From NCBI RefSeq assembly GCF_033115175.1, contig NC_084827.1, positions 22,500,001 to 22,564,000 on the forward strand: a stretch of 64,000 nt of DNA, given 5' to 3'. Shown piece by piece: positions 41,941-54,324 of the stretch (positions within the stretch are counted from its first letter, which is position 1; each line of letters begins with the position of its first letter). This stretch comes from Lepus europaeus (Eukaryota > Chordata > Mammalia > Lagomorpha > Leporidae). A model generated the notes under the pieces. The model worked only from the letters and a program-made list of their open reading frames with translations. It searched no databases and was not told the DNA's origin. A program made the position numbers and the translations under genes.

Positions 41941-43202
41941 CTAAGCACACCAGAAGAATTTTCCCATAAAAATGTAATTTTGTTAAGTAGCAAAGTAAAG
42001 CAATTAATGCACTCATATACTAATACACAGCAGAGCTATTTCATGTAGTTAAAAAATAGACAATACTAGTGGTACATTGTAGAGATATATGTGTACAAAT
42101 AATAGCAGAATAAGAATAAAAATGACATATTTCTTGTCTTTGAGAATGTTAACAGTATCCTGGAGTGACTAAAATCTTCAAAAAGAAATATTCTATTAAT
42201 TTTGAACATATGAATTTTTTCATAAAGATAAATTTAAAATAGTTTAATATACATTATTTCAGTGTGGATGTGTCAAAAGTTCTGTGAGTGATTACTCCAG
42301 GATATCCTGCGAGACAGATAGGAACACTTGCTTTAAAATTCCTTTGATCAGTTACTCTTAAATATTGTGCAAAATATGATAATATAAAATGACAATAAAA
42401 TCACTATTAAGTATGCTGCCTTGCTAGGAAGAGTTCAGTTTTATAAGTAGAAAATGAATCCAACTGATATTATCAGGCAAAATACATTCACAGAAAGGGT
42501 TATTTTCCAGTAACAAGAGAAAATTAAATATTCATGATGGCTTCCTGAAACAGAAATCAAAGAAATCTTGCTTTAAAAATACATATGTACATCCAACACA
42601 AACACATATTATTAAAGCTAAAAGAAAAAATTGACAGTCTTACTATTGCTTCCATAAAATAATTTAAAATAGATTTAAGCACATATTATATGATTTTAAA
42701 TTAAACTCGAAGAATATTCAAAATATTAAAATAACATAAGTAACATAAATAATTGTATATAAACTTTTTACAGAGCCATGTAGAAAATATTGCTTGTCTC
42801 ATTTGTTGCATTGTGCCAGAAATTCATCCTATTCCTGTGTGGTAGAGAGAAACTCCTATTCACTATACAGCACTGAGCACATTTGATTGTTGTTGTCAGC
42901 CAAACAAAATTCTAATGGAGCACAATTTTCTATAAAATAATCCATAATTACTTATGAATGTACATAATTTATATAGTTTATACTATTATAACTAGTTTAT
43001 GAATGTTGCTTTTTATTTCATACAGTTTGAAAAAACAGCTCATGCATATCTACTGAGGTAAGTAAACAAAATATTTTGAGGATATCTTTGTGTTTTACTG
43101 AAGAGCCAATGAGTTTTCAGGATTATTCAGAGATTATCTAGAAATAGTGACAATGAAGATAAAGAAACATTATTTCTGGACAATGTGTTATAGAGGCAGA
43201 CT
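41941..43202. other. Unassigned AT-rich sequence
   Basis: No gene or confident repeat recognised. Confidence 0.4.
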
Positions 43203-43230
43203 ATATTTTCAAAAAGCTTTTTGAAAATAT
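43203..43230. repeat. 28-bp perfect palindrome
   Basis: ATATTTTCAAAAAG followed immediately by its reverse complement CTTTTTGAAAATAT, with no spacer. It is centred on an AAGCTT site. Confidence 0.97.
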
Positions 43231-43612
43231 GCTTTCTATTATTAGTTGTGATTATTATAAGAAAAATTATTAGAATAGATTATTAGAAGAAAATTGCCAC
43301 AGGAGAAATTTTCAGTAGTATTGGCTTAGTCTATTCAAGGGTAAATGATCTTAAGGGTAAGTCTATTTTAAGGGTAAATATTTTGCTAAACTGAAAATAG
43401 TATATTTTAATATGTTTATTTTTATTATGCTTATCCCCTTGATGCAATAAATATCTGGAACAGTCAATCTAGTGTCTGATGTTTTTTACTAGGACTGAGA
43501 CAAACATCAATAAATATGTCAGAAAAATTATCTCTGATCTTCGATAACTTTAAGTCCTATAATTATATATCTACTATATAACTATATAGCCTACTGTAAT
43601 TATAGCCTTCAG
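43231..43612. other. Unassigned AT-rich sequence
   Basis: Contains three nearby AAGGGTAA motifs (43337-43377). Nothing else recognised. Confidence 0.4.
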
Positions 43613-43620
43613 AAATACTG

Positions 43621-43967
43621 TTGGGACCAGTGCTAGTGCAAGGTGTTAAGCCTGCACCTGCGATGCCAACATCCTAAATAGATGCCGGTTTGAGTCCTGG
43701 CTGCTCCACTTCCAATCCTGCTCCCTGCTAATGACCTGGGAAAGCAGCAAAGTATGGTCTAAGTTCCCAGGCCTATGCACTCATATGGGCGAGTCAGATG
43801 AAACTCCTGGTTCCTGGATCCTGGCTTTGGTCTGGCTCAGCCCTGGCCATGGTAGCCATATGGGGAGTAAACTAGCAGATGGAAGACTTCAGTCTTTCTG
43901 CCTCTGCTTGTCCTTCTTTGTAACTCTGCTCTTCAGATAAATCCATATATCTTCAAGAAAAGATAAA
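43621..43967 (+). repeat. CSINE (older subtype)
   Basis: Plus-oriented: 'TTGGGACCAGTGCTAGTGC', 'CCTGGCTGCTCCACTTCC', 'TGCTCCCTGCTAATGACCTG', 'CATATGGGGAGTAAACTAGC', 'TTCAGATAAATCCATATATC'. TSD AATACTG at 43614-43620 and 43969-43975. Confidence 0.9.
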
Positions 43968-43979
43968 GAATACTGCTTT

Positions 43980-44330
43980 TAGCCCTTTTTATTTTCCTGT
44001 GGAACAATGGTCTTTCTGCTTTTTACTTACTGAACATTATAGTTAATGGGACATTAAGCCTGTGATTATAAAGTAAATTAAAATTATTTCATTACAAAAA
44101 TTATAGGAAAAAAAAGAAAGAAGGGAAGGAGAGATACAGGGAGGAAAGGATAGAAGTATGATTATCTTCTTAGAAGTATATCACAAAATAAGTTAATTAT
44201 TTAGTTACATATTCACATATGTATTTCTATCTTAAGGTAATATAATGATAAATATGATTTCATCAAAATTAGTTGTGGGATATGTTTAAACATCAATGTA
44301 ACACTTATCTTCATTTAGAAACAATTTAGC
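43980..44330 (+). mobile_element. Older L1 3' UTR copy (purine-rich type)
   Basis: Shares with 39090 and 54835: 'caatggtctttctgctttt', 'cattaagcctgtgattataa', a GAAGG-rich block (44115-44155), 'tatcttcttagaagtatatc'. Confidence 0.6.
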
Positions 44331-45540
44331 AATCTAAAAATAGATCAAGAAGAAAAATAAAATTTATTTTCTTTTTCAAAAAAAATTCAAAATGAAGGCA
44401 GAGCACATGTCATTTTTAAAAATATCAAAGTCAGCAAATCAACCATGTCTCTCCCTGGAGAAAGAGAAAAATAAATTCCTCTTTGAAATTTCTCAAATTG
44501 TATTCATCTAAGGTTTATCTAATCCCTTCCACCTCTCCTTATTAATTTCGTATTTCAGGCACAGATTGGGTTAGAGCAGGAACCACCAGATGAATTAGAT
44601 CACACTTGTGATAAAATGAAAGCCACAGTTGTTAAGTAGGAAATGAAAGGAGACTTCTTTCTCTGAAGACTCTCAGGATTGCTGGCATGAGGCTGCTGTT
44701 TTTGCTTGCCGCCTGTCTTTCTCTCTCTTTTCCAAATGAACCTTGAGCTATTTGAGTCACACTTACAAATGCAAGGTCACTGAGATATCCAAAGGAAGAA
44801 AAGGTATTTTCAGAATTCACAAATAAAACAGCATCCACGCTGATATAAAAATAAACAGATAACTGAATGGAATTCATGATTAAGTTTTCCACACCAAAAT
44901 AAGGACATCATGCTTGACACAGTTTGATGTCATTCTTCTAGGGTTGCAGCTGACGGTCACTTGACTAATTGAAATTCCACTGCATTGCTGCCTATTGGGA
45001 AGGCAGGGAATCTGCTATTGTGTATTTGTATTAGACTAGCAGGTATTGTCTTGGTGAATACAAACATGACCAAAATGAGTTATAAAATGCATCCCATTAG
45101 TACTTTAAGGGTTGTGGAAAATGAAATTATGAATATATTAATTTTAGTTTTCTTTAGAACTGACAAAGTCCAAAACCTGGTGAAAAGTTCACTCTCTTCT
45201 GCTTGCACACCAGCATACACATACACACAGTCACAAACTCCACTCACTCATTTTGTAGCTGGCAATAATAATTTAATCATCCAATAGATTTTCTCCTTTT
45301 TGTTATTTTGATTTGTTTTCAGTCTGCAGCATATTGCTTGATTCAAATTTTATGATGCATATCTGGATCAAATTGTGTATATGAAAAATTAGTAAAATAA
45401 AAAAGATGCCCAAATGGAACTGTGTAGCATTTCTTTCCTCCTCCACAGAGAAGAGCCACAATCATAAATAAATAACTCACTGCATTCCAAGGGAGTGCCC
45501 AAGAGAGAATACTAGAACTCAACAAGGGCAACAGGGAACC
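44331..45540. other. Unassigned sequence
   Basis: No gene or confident repeat recognised. Frames of 86 and 100 codons (44632-44892, 44985-45287) have no motif. Confidence 0.4.
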
Positions 45541-46330
45541 CTATAGAAGCCTATGATGACAGCCTAAAGAGAGGAACAAGCTGAAATGCTGGTCCCATGA
45601 CTGGGAGAATACCCATTGCAGGAGAACTGGTAAATGTGAGAGCTGCAGCAGACCCCATCCTCAGGGATAATGGACATCAGCAATCTTAGCTACAGAAAGG
45701 CTCTGTAGTTATCACTGCCTTGAAGCCCTATGAGGGGAGCTATCCAGTCAAACACTACCTTTGTTCCAGAGAAGGGAGTCATGTTGTGACTTCCACAGGC
45801 TGTGGCAGCGCAGTGCCACTTGATGACCTGATGCTGCCCTAGGCAACAAATCTCCATCATTTCGCCACACTAGGAAAAAATAATACAGCCTCACAAATCC
45901 AGGTAGATCAAGTAATGACAGTGACTTCACCACATTAGCTCAAGCAGTGTCCTGTACTACCTGGGCAGGTAGTTTGATACAGCAGTGGAGGGGCCTAATC
46001 CAAGGACCTTAGAAACAGGATATTTGATGTTGTAGTATAGAGATTATCACCCTATATTCTTTCCTTTCTTTTAGGGTACTGCATGCACATCATGGACTTG
46101 TGATGATCCTACCATGGCTCTGAAAGTGAGACTGACCTGGATTCAATGGACGGGGCAATTTTACTTACTTGGTCCAAAATCTCTCCCACCTTCCCAAGAC
46201 TGCTCATGCTTTGATGGGTGCAGACATCTATGCACACCTACCCTGGATATTCTAGGATGGCCACAAAACTGATCACTATTACTGGGACTCCATATCCCAA
46301 TTGTTACTTAAAGAAGTCCTCCAAGCCTGT
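45541..46330. other. Unassigned moderate-GC block
   Basis: Distinct from neighbours in composition, with CpG-poor moderate GC. A pyrimidine run ending TTTTAG at 46074 precedes GGTACTGCATGC and resembles a splice acceptor, but no downstream coding frame or donor supports an exon. It may be old L1 5' or ERV-internal sequence. Not identified. Confidence 0.35.
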
Positions 46331-46333
46331 TAC

Positions 46334-46565
46334 CTTGTGCGGTTGTGTGAATGCAGCCTGTTGAAATCCTTGCTTAGTATATACTAAGTTGATCTTTAGT
46401 ATATGAAGGTAATAGAAAATTAAACTCGATAAAGGGCGGGATGGGAGAGGGAGAGGGGAGGGCCACGGGAGGGAGGGAGGTTTGGGGGGGGGGGGAAGCC
46501 ACAACAATACAAAAGTTGCACTTTGTAAATTCACATTTATGAAATAAAAAATAAAAAAATTTAAA
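46334..46565 (+). mobile_element. Young L1 3' end, subtype A
   Basis: 'CTTGTGCGGTTGTGTGAATG', 'CCTTGCTTAGTATATACTAA', 'GATCTTTAGTATATGAAGG', G-rich block with an 11-nt G run, 'CCACAACAATACAAAAGTTG', A-rich tail. It starts at almost the same L1 position as the copy at 40469. Confidence 0.88.
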
Positions 46566-46734
46566 AAAATAACAATGGAAACACATACAGAGAAACTGAA
46601 AATGAGCACCCAAATGGGAATAAAGACAAAATAGCCTACCAAAATGACACCCAAAGACATATCATCAAGGGAAAGCTTTTAGTCCATAAAAGCTATATTT
46701 TAAGAGAGATTGAGCAAAAGGTAATTACCTGACC

Positions 46735-47255
46735 ATTAAGCTCTTGATTGGGATGCCTGTATCCTATATCAGAGTACCTGGGTTTAGCTCTGAGCTCCAG
46801 CTTCCAATTAGAGTCCTGCACACAAAGGGAGGTAGCTGATATTGGGTCCCTGCCACCATGTGAGTGACCTGGATTGATTTTCTGGCCACGCTATTGGGGT
46901 TCAAAACAAATCAGAAGATGACACAATAGACAGGACTGGGCCAGTCCAAAGCCAGGAAACAAGAACTTTGTCTAGTCTCCCAGATGGGTGGCAGAGGCCC
47001 AAGAATTTGAGCCATTATCAGCTGACTTCCCAGGTGAATTAGCAGAAAGATGGACTGGAAGTGGAATGGTGGGGAAGGACACCAGATGTCTGATACAGGA
47101 TGATGCATTGCAAGTGGCAGCTTAAGCAATTGTGCCTTGATGATGGCCCCTGGCCCCTGGCTTTGTTACAGCCTAGCTCTGGCCATTGTGGACATTTGAG
47201 GAGTGAAGCAGAAGATGACCGCTCACTCTGTCTCACTAACTCTCAAATAAAAAGT
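46735..47255 (+). repeat. Old CSINE interrupted by another CSINE
   Basis: The 5' part (46735-46905) is 'accattaagctcttgattgg', 'gtacctgggtttagctctga', 'ctccagcttccaattag'. The 3' part (47146-47255) is 'cccctggctttgttacag', 'catttgaggagtgaagcag', 'ctaactctcaaataaaaag'. Both are plus-oriented and flank a reverse-oriented copy. Confidence 0.65.
46906..47145 (-). repeat. Old CSINE nested in another CSINE
   Basis: Complemented CSINE: 'gactgggccagtccaaagcc', 'tagtctcccagatgggtgg', 'gacttcccaggtgaattagc', 'actggaagtggaatgg'. The 3' tail is missing or decayed. Head-to-head with the host, it could alternatively be an inversion. Confidence 0.6.
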
Positions 47256-47289
47256 GCAACCATATTAGAAAATTCTAAAATTTGCAAGA

Positions 47290-48670
47290 AAAAAGCATAG
47301 GGGCATTTTTAAAGCAACTCCCTGCTTCATGTCATTGGTAGATTTTTCAACAGTAATCTTACAGTCCAAAAGAGAATGGAATAATGGAATAGTGCATTCA
47401 AAATTCTGAAGAAAAGCACTGATAATCCAGAAAAATGTATCAATTGTAGCAATATTTAATAAATAAAGGAAGAGTAAAGACTTCCCAATACAAGCAGAAA
47501 CAGTAGACAGACCACAAGATATTTTGGGTGTGCTGCATACAGAGACAATGAAAGATAATGACTACTGTCATGAAACACGTAAAAGAATAAAGGCTATTAA
47601 AAATAAACAAAGTATTTTTAAAATTAATCTAAGCAGTACTTATCAAATAATTTTAAATATTCCTGGTCTAAATTAGCCAGTTAAAATATATAGACTCCCT
47701 GATGTATATCAGAAACAAAGTCCAATATATTATCTGTAAGAAATCCACTTTCAAAATAAAGCCAAACCAACTGAAAATGAAAGGGCCTGAAAACACTTTC
47801 CGTATTATAAAAATCATATGCCAGCATGAGAAGCTATACTTTCATCAGATAACATTGACTTTAATACAAAAACTGTAAATAGAGACAAATAAGTTCACTA
47901 TATAATGATCAAAGGATCAATAATGCAAGAAGATATGATAGTGGTAAATTTATCTAGTCCAGAGCACTCATTTTTTTAGAAAATAAGCATTATTTGACCT
48001 AGAGAAAGAGATACAATACAATACAATAATGGAGTAGTGGCTGATAGACTTCAACACCACTGTCAATGGACAGTTACTGGATAAAAATCATCAAAGAAAT
48101 ATTAATATTAAAAATTAAAGTATAATATAAGCGAAACACCCAATAGACATTTACAGATGATCCCAGCAGCTTCAGAATAAACACTCATTAGTACATGATA
48201 GATTCTTTAAGACAGAGAATATCAGGTAATAAAACAAATATTTCAAAAATTTTAATTCATATCTTCCCTCTTTAATGACTACAATAGATAGAGCTAGAAA
48301 TTAACAAAAGACCCAATAAGATGATCCAAATACATGGAGATGGAACAACATACTCTTGAATGAACAATGAATAATTGAACAATAATGGGGGAATTCAAAA
48401 TGTTTTAAAACAGTAAAATTGAAAATAATTTACAAAAAAAAAATTTGGATGCAGCAAAAGCAATACTTACAGGGGAGTTCATAAGAACAAGTACCTACAT
48501 CAAAGGGAAAGACGTCAAATGAAGAACTTGTCTAAGCATCTCAAGGACCTAGAAAAATAAGAACAAACCAAACTCAAACTCAAAAGGAAATATTGAAAAT
48601 CAGAGCAGAAGTAAATTACATATAAATAACAAGAACAACAAAATAGATTCAAGACAGTGGCAGTTCCATT
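47290..48670 (+). mobile_element. Old L1 relic, ORF1 end to ORF2 5' part
   Basis: L1M phrases in order: 'cttacagtccaaaagagaatg', 'gagaagctatactttcatca', 'cataatgatcaaagg'-like at about 47906, 'gacttcaacaccactgtcaa', 'gacatttacagatgatcc', 'ctcttgaatgaacaatgaat', 'gtacctacatcaaaggg'. The frame is destroyed. Confidence 0.7.
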
Positions 48671-49093
48671 ATTCTGAGTTCTTTTGTGTGTCCCCACATG
48701 GCTATATTACATGAACAAGAGAAAAAACTATTCTTGTTTTACAGAACTGTAGTTTGAAAGAAAATTTTTGTAACATAATCTCATTGAAACAGAGGTTATG
48801 GCTAGCAGTGGTGTGACTGCAGTGTTAAAGACAGGAATTCAACTACTTATTCTATAAATGACGTATGAATTCAAAAGTTTTAATTACTTTTTCTCAAGTA
48901 CTTTTGGCTTTTTTGAAATATCTCATGGAAAAATAACAAAATTAATTATTTTGCAGATCAAGCCTTGAATTAAGTAAAGACTGGGGAGAGATTCTCATAT
49001 CTGTCATAAATGAAATGAGAAACCAGGATGGCTTGAGATTAGCATTTTTGGCATACTGTAGAACTTTTTTAATAGCATCCTTATTTCTATTTC

Positions 49094-49094
<1 letters not shown>
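48671..49094. other. Unassigned AT-rich sequence
   Basis: No gene recognised. Confidence 0.4.
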
Positions 49095-49095
<1 letters not shown>

Positions 49096-49125
<30 letters not shown>

Positions 49126-49126
49126 G
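49096..49126. repeat. (ATT)n microsatellite
   Basis: About ten ATT units. Unlike the one at 21797 it is not attached to a CSINE. Confidence 0.92.
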
Positions 49127-49369
49127 ATTCCTTCCCCCTCTGCGTTCACATCATCTGTTGAAATGAAGAGAATTTGGAGTAAGCATTGCTCTACATTACA
49201 CATCTGGGTCCAGTCAAGGAATATGTGTGGACAGACTACTGAATTTTTGCTCATACAGTTTAAAAATAAACATAATGAGAGAAAGCTAAGACAATTCATC
49301 AAATATGTATAGTTAAAAGAAAGTCCAACAGAAAAACCCACTGCTAATCTCAGGGAGATCCTCAGTGGG

Positions 49370-49890
49370 AAGCAGGCTCATCATGCCCTGGCTACTTACT
49401 TGTCTGTGTCCAATATGCAGAGCATATTCACATGGAAAAATTACATGAAGCAGGTTTATTACTCACAGGTAGGCAAAGGGACAAAATAGACTAGGATCCA
49501 TTGTGGGTCAGTCCCCTTAGGATCAACAAGGCTTTCCTGGGGCATATGGAGACCTGACTGTGTATAGCCCACTTACACCACAGCTGAGGGGCCCTAAAGG
49601 CAGCCTACTCTAGGTTACATGCCTCAGGGACCTTGCGATACACTGGGAAGACTAAAGGAAATCCTGCCACCAAGAGAGGAACCAAGTCTGACCTCTTCAG
49701 CAGTTCTTTCTGCTCTCAGGATATTCCATCCTCAGGATATTGTTCAGTTGTTCTTGACAACTGCAAATGAGGGATTGGCGGTGGAGAAGTATTGGTTTGT
49801 TCAAGGTCACCCAGAGAATGGTCCAATATCAGCAGGAATCAGCCCATTCCTGCATAACATTATAGAATTTCCTTATTACCTATAGAAATA
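49370..49890 (-). mobile_element. LTR-like sequence, possibly with MIR
   Basis: The minus strand has AATAAACC (complement at 49458) in a GC-moderate context, like an LTR 3' part. 49740-49830 on the minus strand ('gggtgaccttgaacaaacc') resembles the MIR core. The ends are not resolved and no TSD was found. An 88-codon plus frame is accidental. Confidence 0.35.
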
Positions 49891-50359
49891 TAGCCTTTTT
49901 AAAGTCCTCCAATAAATATCAACAACAGGGAGATCTGTAAATAGTACAATTACATTTCAAAAGTAATGGATTTTAAATTTGAAATAATGCATTCCTTTAT
50001 TCTGCAGAAAATAAAAGGGAACAACATTATTTGCTAACATTCTGCACAGAAAACTTCAATTTATTTTCATACTATTGTGTACAAGTATTGTGGCCTTTGC
50101 AGTGCATGAATAATAATATTGGTTCCATATGATAAACTAAGAAAAGTATAGCAAAAGTGTTAGTGTAATAACTCTCATCCAAGATGAAGATGTGAAGGCA
50201 GTCACATAACCCACTAGTGAATCATTTCTTATAGTCTCAGCAGGGAATTTTATTTAAAAATCAGTACATTCTTCCCAGTCTGCACCATTGTCTGGAAGTC
50301 AGCCCTGATAGCATGGTGAATTTGCAATAGGACGCTTTGTAATTGTGTAGTTAATGCAT
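49891..50359. other. Unassigned sequence
   Basis: Nothing recognised. Confidence 0.4.
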
Positions 50360-50540
50360 AACTCTGGCTTGTGCTCTAATCCTCTCTTCTACTTTCTGCA
50401 TAACCCAAGGCAGCTGTCTTCTCACACTCACGCAGAGAAGACAATGACTCATACAGATGCAATGGAGATTAAATGAGTTACATCAAGCGATTATCAGAGA
50501 AACTGGCACTCAGAAAATGACATCGTCACCATCATTCCTG
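50360..50540 (+). repeat. MIR SINE relic
   Basis: 'aactctggcttgtgctc', 'ctgcataacccaaggcagc' and 'GGAGATTAAATGAGTTACAT' followed by 'gcactcagaaaatg' match the ordered blocks of MIR. Confidence 0.55.
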
Positions 50541-50562
50541 TATCTTTACTCACCAAATCCCT

Positions 50563-50620
50563 CTCACACACATACACATGTGTGTGTATATAAATATATA
50601 CACATATATAAATATATAAA
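50563..50620. repeat. CA/TG/TA simple repeat
   Basis: CACACATACACATGTGTGTG followed by TATA-rich units. It can fold into a small hairpin. Confidence 0.8.
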
Positions 50621-50889
50621 ATCCTTTTTTCATTCAAGGTAAATTAGACTCTGAGATGTTAATTATCTTGCCCATTTCATACAAATAAAAATGAAAATAT
50701 TAGGCTTGCCAAATGTCTTTCCAAAGCCATTATGCATACAATCATAAATACAAAGGGACTTCAAAAATGTTCATGGGCATGAAACAATATATACATGTAT
50801 GGAAATATGTGCAATTATATGTGTCACTTAAAAGTAAAGATCAATACATTAAAATAAATGCATATAAAATACTATGGGTTTTAATTTTT

Positions 50890-51215
50890 TTAAAGATTTA
50901 TTTCTTTATTTGAAAATTGGAGTTACAGAGACAGGGAGAGACAGAGAGAGAGAGAGAGAATGGAGAGAGATCTTCCATCTGTTGATTCATTTCCCAGATG
51001 GATTCAATAGCCAGGAATAGGCCAGGTTGAAGCCAAGGGCCACAAGCTTCATATAGGTCTCCCATGTGGATGGTAGGGGTGCAAACACTTAGGCCATCTT
51101 CTGCTGCTTATCCCATGCCTTTAGCAAGGAGGTGGATCAGAAGAGGAACAACTGGAACAGGGACCAGTGGCCAAATGGGATGTGCTTTACCTACTATGCC
51201 ATAATGCTCACACCT
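50890..51215 (-). repeat. CSINE (older)
   Basis: Complemented copy: 'aagatttatttctttatttg', (GA)n, 'gttgattcatttcccagatg', 'cttcatataggtctcccatg', 'ctactatgccataatgc'. Confidence 0.82.
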
Positions 51216-51955
51216 AAATTGTTTCCATCAAAATAAATTTATTTAACTTCCATTTTTGCATGAACTATGTGAAGTACTCTCACATGTATACATATATCAA
51301 ACATGACACAGTGTACCATAAGTATTTATAAATATTGATGTCAGTTAAAAATGATGCATGTGCATATCAAGAAAAATCACTGTGATAACAATGTACCAGG
51401 TAGTAAACTTGGATATCTCTTTTCAGTCCTACATGTAATCTTTCCTCCTATCATTCATTCACTCATTTCTTCATATACGTATGAAGAACACACACATGAC
51501 ACATTTTTATCATTTACTGTGTGTAGGTCAGTGTAACTCGTGATGATGGCCCAATGGAAAACCAAAATGAGCATTCATTGATTTCCTGTCCATTCTCTTC
51601 TTTCCTTCCTTCCCTCCCTGTCGCTCACCACCTTTGAAAAGTGTTAGAAAATCTGATATGAAACAATAAGATAATAAAGAAATTAACCTAGCAGTAAAAT
51701 GGATAAACAATTAGGTTGGCTTGATGAAGATCTTAGTAGTTATATGCAGGAGATAAGGATACAACAGTGGAGTATTTTGGAGTTGGATTTTTTTTTTTTT
51801 TTTGACCTGGAGACAAGTGAAGTAAGAAGCCAGGCTCACTGGATTACATATTATCTACAAACATTAAATTCCATTTATAAGAAGTGTTTAGAAAATCCAT
51901 AGAGAAAAGCTAAATTAATGGTTTTTAGATCCTGAGAGAGAGAAGAAAATGGACT
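51216..51955. other. Unassigned sequence
   Basis: Nothing recognised. A 17-nt T run lies at 51787-51803. Confidence 0.4.
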
Positions 51956-51959
51956 GTGA

Positions 51960-52220
51960 CTCGGAGTGGTCACAGAATTTTTCAAGGCATCATTAAATGT
52001 TCAAAACTGACTCCAGACTACAGGGACCTAATAGACATTTAAAGAGCATTCCATTTAACAGCTGCAACTTTCACATTCTTCCTATGGAACATTCTTCAGG
52101 GTAGATCATATGTAGACTTAAAAACAAATATTAAAAATTCAAAAACATTATAAATCCTGAAAAGGATCTTCTCTGTACTAAATAGACTGAACCTGGAAAT
52201 CAACAATAAGGGAAATTGTA
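51960..52220 (+). mobile_element. L1 ORF2 5' fragment
   Basis: 'ctaatagacatttaaagagc', 'caacagctgcaactttcac', 'atggaacattcttcagggta', 'gatcatatgtagac' and 'gaacctggaaatcaac' follow L1 ORF2 endonuclease-region consensus. It is frame-broken. Confidence 0.7.
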
Positions 52221-53932
52221 CTTTGCCCTAGCAGATAGCATTTTTGTTGGTTCAAAAGAGAATATAAATATATAAATCCCCAAAGCTGGATTTGAAATCG
52301 GATGGTGTTAAGGGGATATCCTTATATTCTTAGAATTATAACTATGAATTAGATTTAATCTGTTCTCTTTGTATCAAGAAATACCTACAATATATTTTTT
52401 ATTGCTGTGCAAATATTGTAAGCCTTTCTACTGTGTTCTGTGTAGTGCTATTTTAAACATGTGGAAAGATAATATTTACTCTAAGCGGTATTTTGCAAAG
52501 TTCTGGGTAATCCTTCAAACAGCTATGTGTTTTATGGACAAGTCTTTTATTAGAAGAATTATGCTAATAGCATTGAGTTTTAAATTTCTTTATCTTCCAA
52601 AAATGAGGGAGAAATTTTGGATTTTTTAGTGGCTTCAAAAAGCTATTTTCAAAGGAAGTGATATTTTTTGCTCATATGCTTCAGTGACCTTAAATAAAGG
52701 CAGTGTGAAATTTGAAATGCTGGGGTAAAAAGCTCAGCAAGAAGTATAATGAAAGACCGCATAGAGCATTGTAAGACAAGCCAGTGGGGCATAATTATTA
52801 CTGACATTATTATGGTAGGTGGGTTATGTTAGAAAGTGGTACCATTAGATAGCAGGAAGTCAATGAAGCCTTGGAATCACAAATCATTAGAAAAATAACA
52901 CATCATTTGCACCAGTTACTCTGTATGTATGTTTTTCACATGAAGGGCTGAAATGAAATTTTAATCTGTCTATTTTAAAGGTACTCATTTTGCATTTATA
53001 TAATATTTACACCCTTAATTTTCCAAAAGGAAAAAGGTTTAAAGCTCCATTTAAAGTGTATATGAAATCTTTATTTCTGTGAATGTTCTGTGATCTATTT
53101 GTAGTAAATGGAGAAAATGCAAGATATTTTTCTTTGTGCCGGAAACAGCTGAAATCTAAGTCTTTTAAAAAACTGTAGTCTATCGATGATGCAGTGTAAG
53201 CTAATGCTGGATGGTTAACATTTTTGTAGTGGACTCATGATGAAAATTCTTGAAGTTTCAAGTTTCCTTGATTTACCTTCCATGATTTTAAAAACTTTCT
53301 GATAGTAGAATAATTTACTTGTCTACTGTTCACCATTTACTGATCTAATGTTTACATTTACTGATCACTATTATCAAAATAAAATTTATATTATGAAAAT
53401 TATAGTAGAATAATATACTTACCCTGTTCTTGGAATGAAGAAACAGAGATAAATACAGGATATCCACACAATTTAAATTGGGTCTAAGTAATATTAACTA
53501 CTATGAGAATAATCCTCTTGATTTCAACAGAAAGAGGACAATAAATGTAAAATGATGAACTGGTAGTTATCTGAGTAACAAGTAGTGAATTATTAAGAGA
53601 AAGAAAATGAAAAAACTAGACTTTCATTTGCCCCCACTTTACTACCTGAGATATTTTCTAAGCTTTAGAGAAAAAAGAATGGAGAAATATGAACGGAGAC
53701 TCAACGTGACAATTTCAAGTGTACCAGCTACATATGCAATTGTGAAACAAAGAAGGAGAGTATATCATATAATATATATATATTTATATACAACATGCAT
53801 TCATATAACGATCTGATGAAAATATTAAATGCTAAAATATTTATCAATATAGCCAAACACTGAAAGTTGTACACCTTACCATAATTACAATTAATGTAAT
53901 GTTCATCTGAAGAAGTGCATTTGATAGTGAGG
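52221..53932. other. Unassigned AT-rich sequence
   Basis: About 1.7 kb with no recognised gene or confident repeat. 52320-52385 loosely resembles an old L1 3' end ('ctgttctctttgtatcaag'). Confidence 0.4.
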
Positions 53933-54283
53933 CTTTTTTTTTTTTTTTTTTGACAGGCAGAGTGGACAATGAGAGAGAGAGACAGAGAGAAAGGTCTTCC
54001 TTTTTCTGTTGGTTCACCCCCACAATGACCGCAAAGGCCGGCCCATTGCAGCCAGTGCGCTGCGCAGATCTGAAGCCAGGGGCCAGGTGCTTCCTTCTGG
54101 TTTCCCATGCAGATGCAGGGCCCAAGGACTTGGACCATCCTCACTGCACTCCCGGGCCACAGCAGAGACCTGGACTGGAAGAGAAGCAACTGGGACAGAA
54201 TCTGGCGCCCTGACCAGGATTAGAACCCAGTGTGCCAGCACTGCAGGCGGAGGATTAGCCTATTGAGCCGCAGCTCCGGCAAG
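53933..54283 (-). repeat. CSINE
   Basis: Complemented near-consensus copy: poly-T, 'GACAGGCAGAGTGGACAATG', 'GTTGGTTCACCCCCACAATG', ending 'GAGCCGCAGCTCCGGC'. The TSD is not clear. Overlapping frames up to 153 codons are artefacts. Confidence 0.93.
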
Positions 54284-54324
54284 GCATTATTTTTTGATGT
54301 CTGTTTGCTGGCAGCTTTTTCAAA

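Noticed and set aside
46057-46090. Splice-acceptor-like site (pyrimidine run then TTTTAG)
   Set aside because: No downstream open exon, donor or homologous gene. Such motifs are frequent by chance.
53728-54189. 153-codon minus-strand open frame
   Set aside because: It covers the CSINE at 53933-54283 and its tail.
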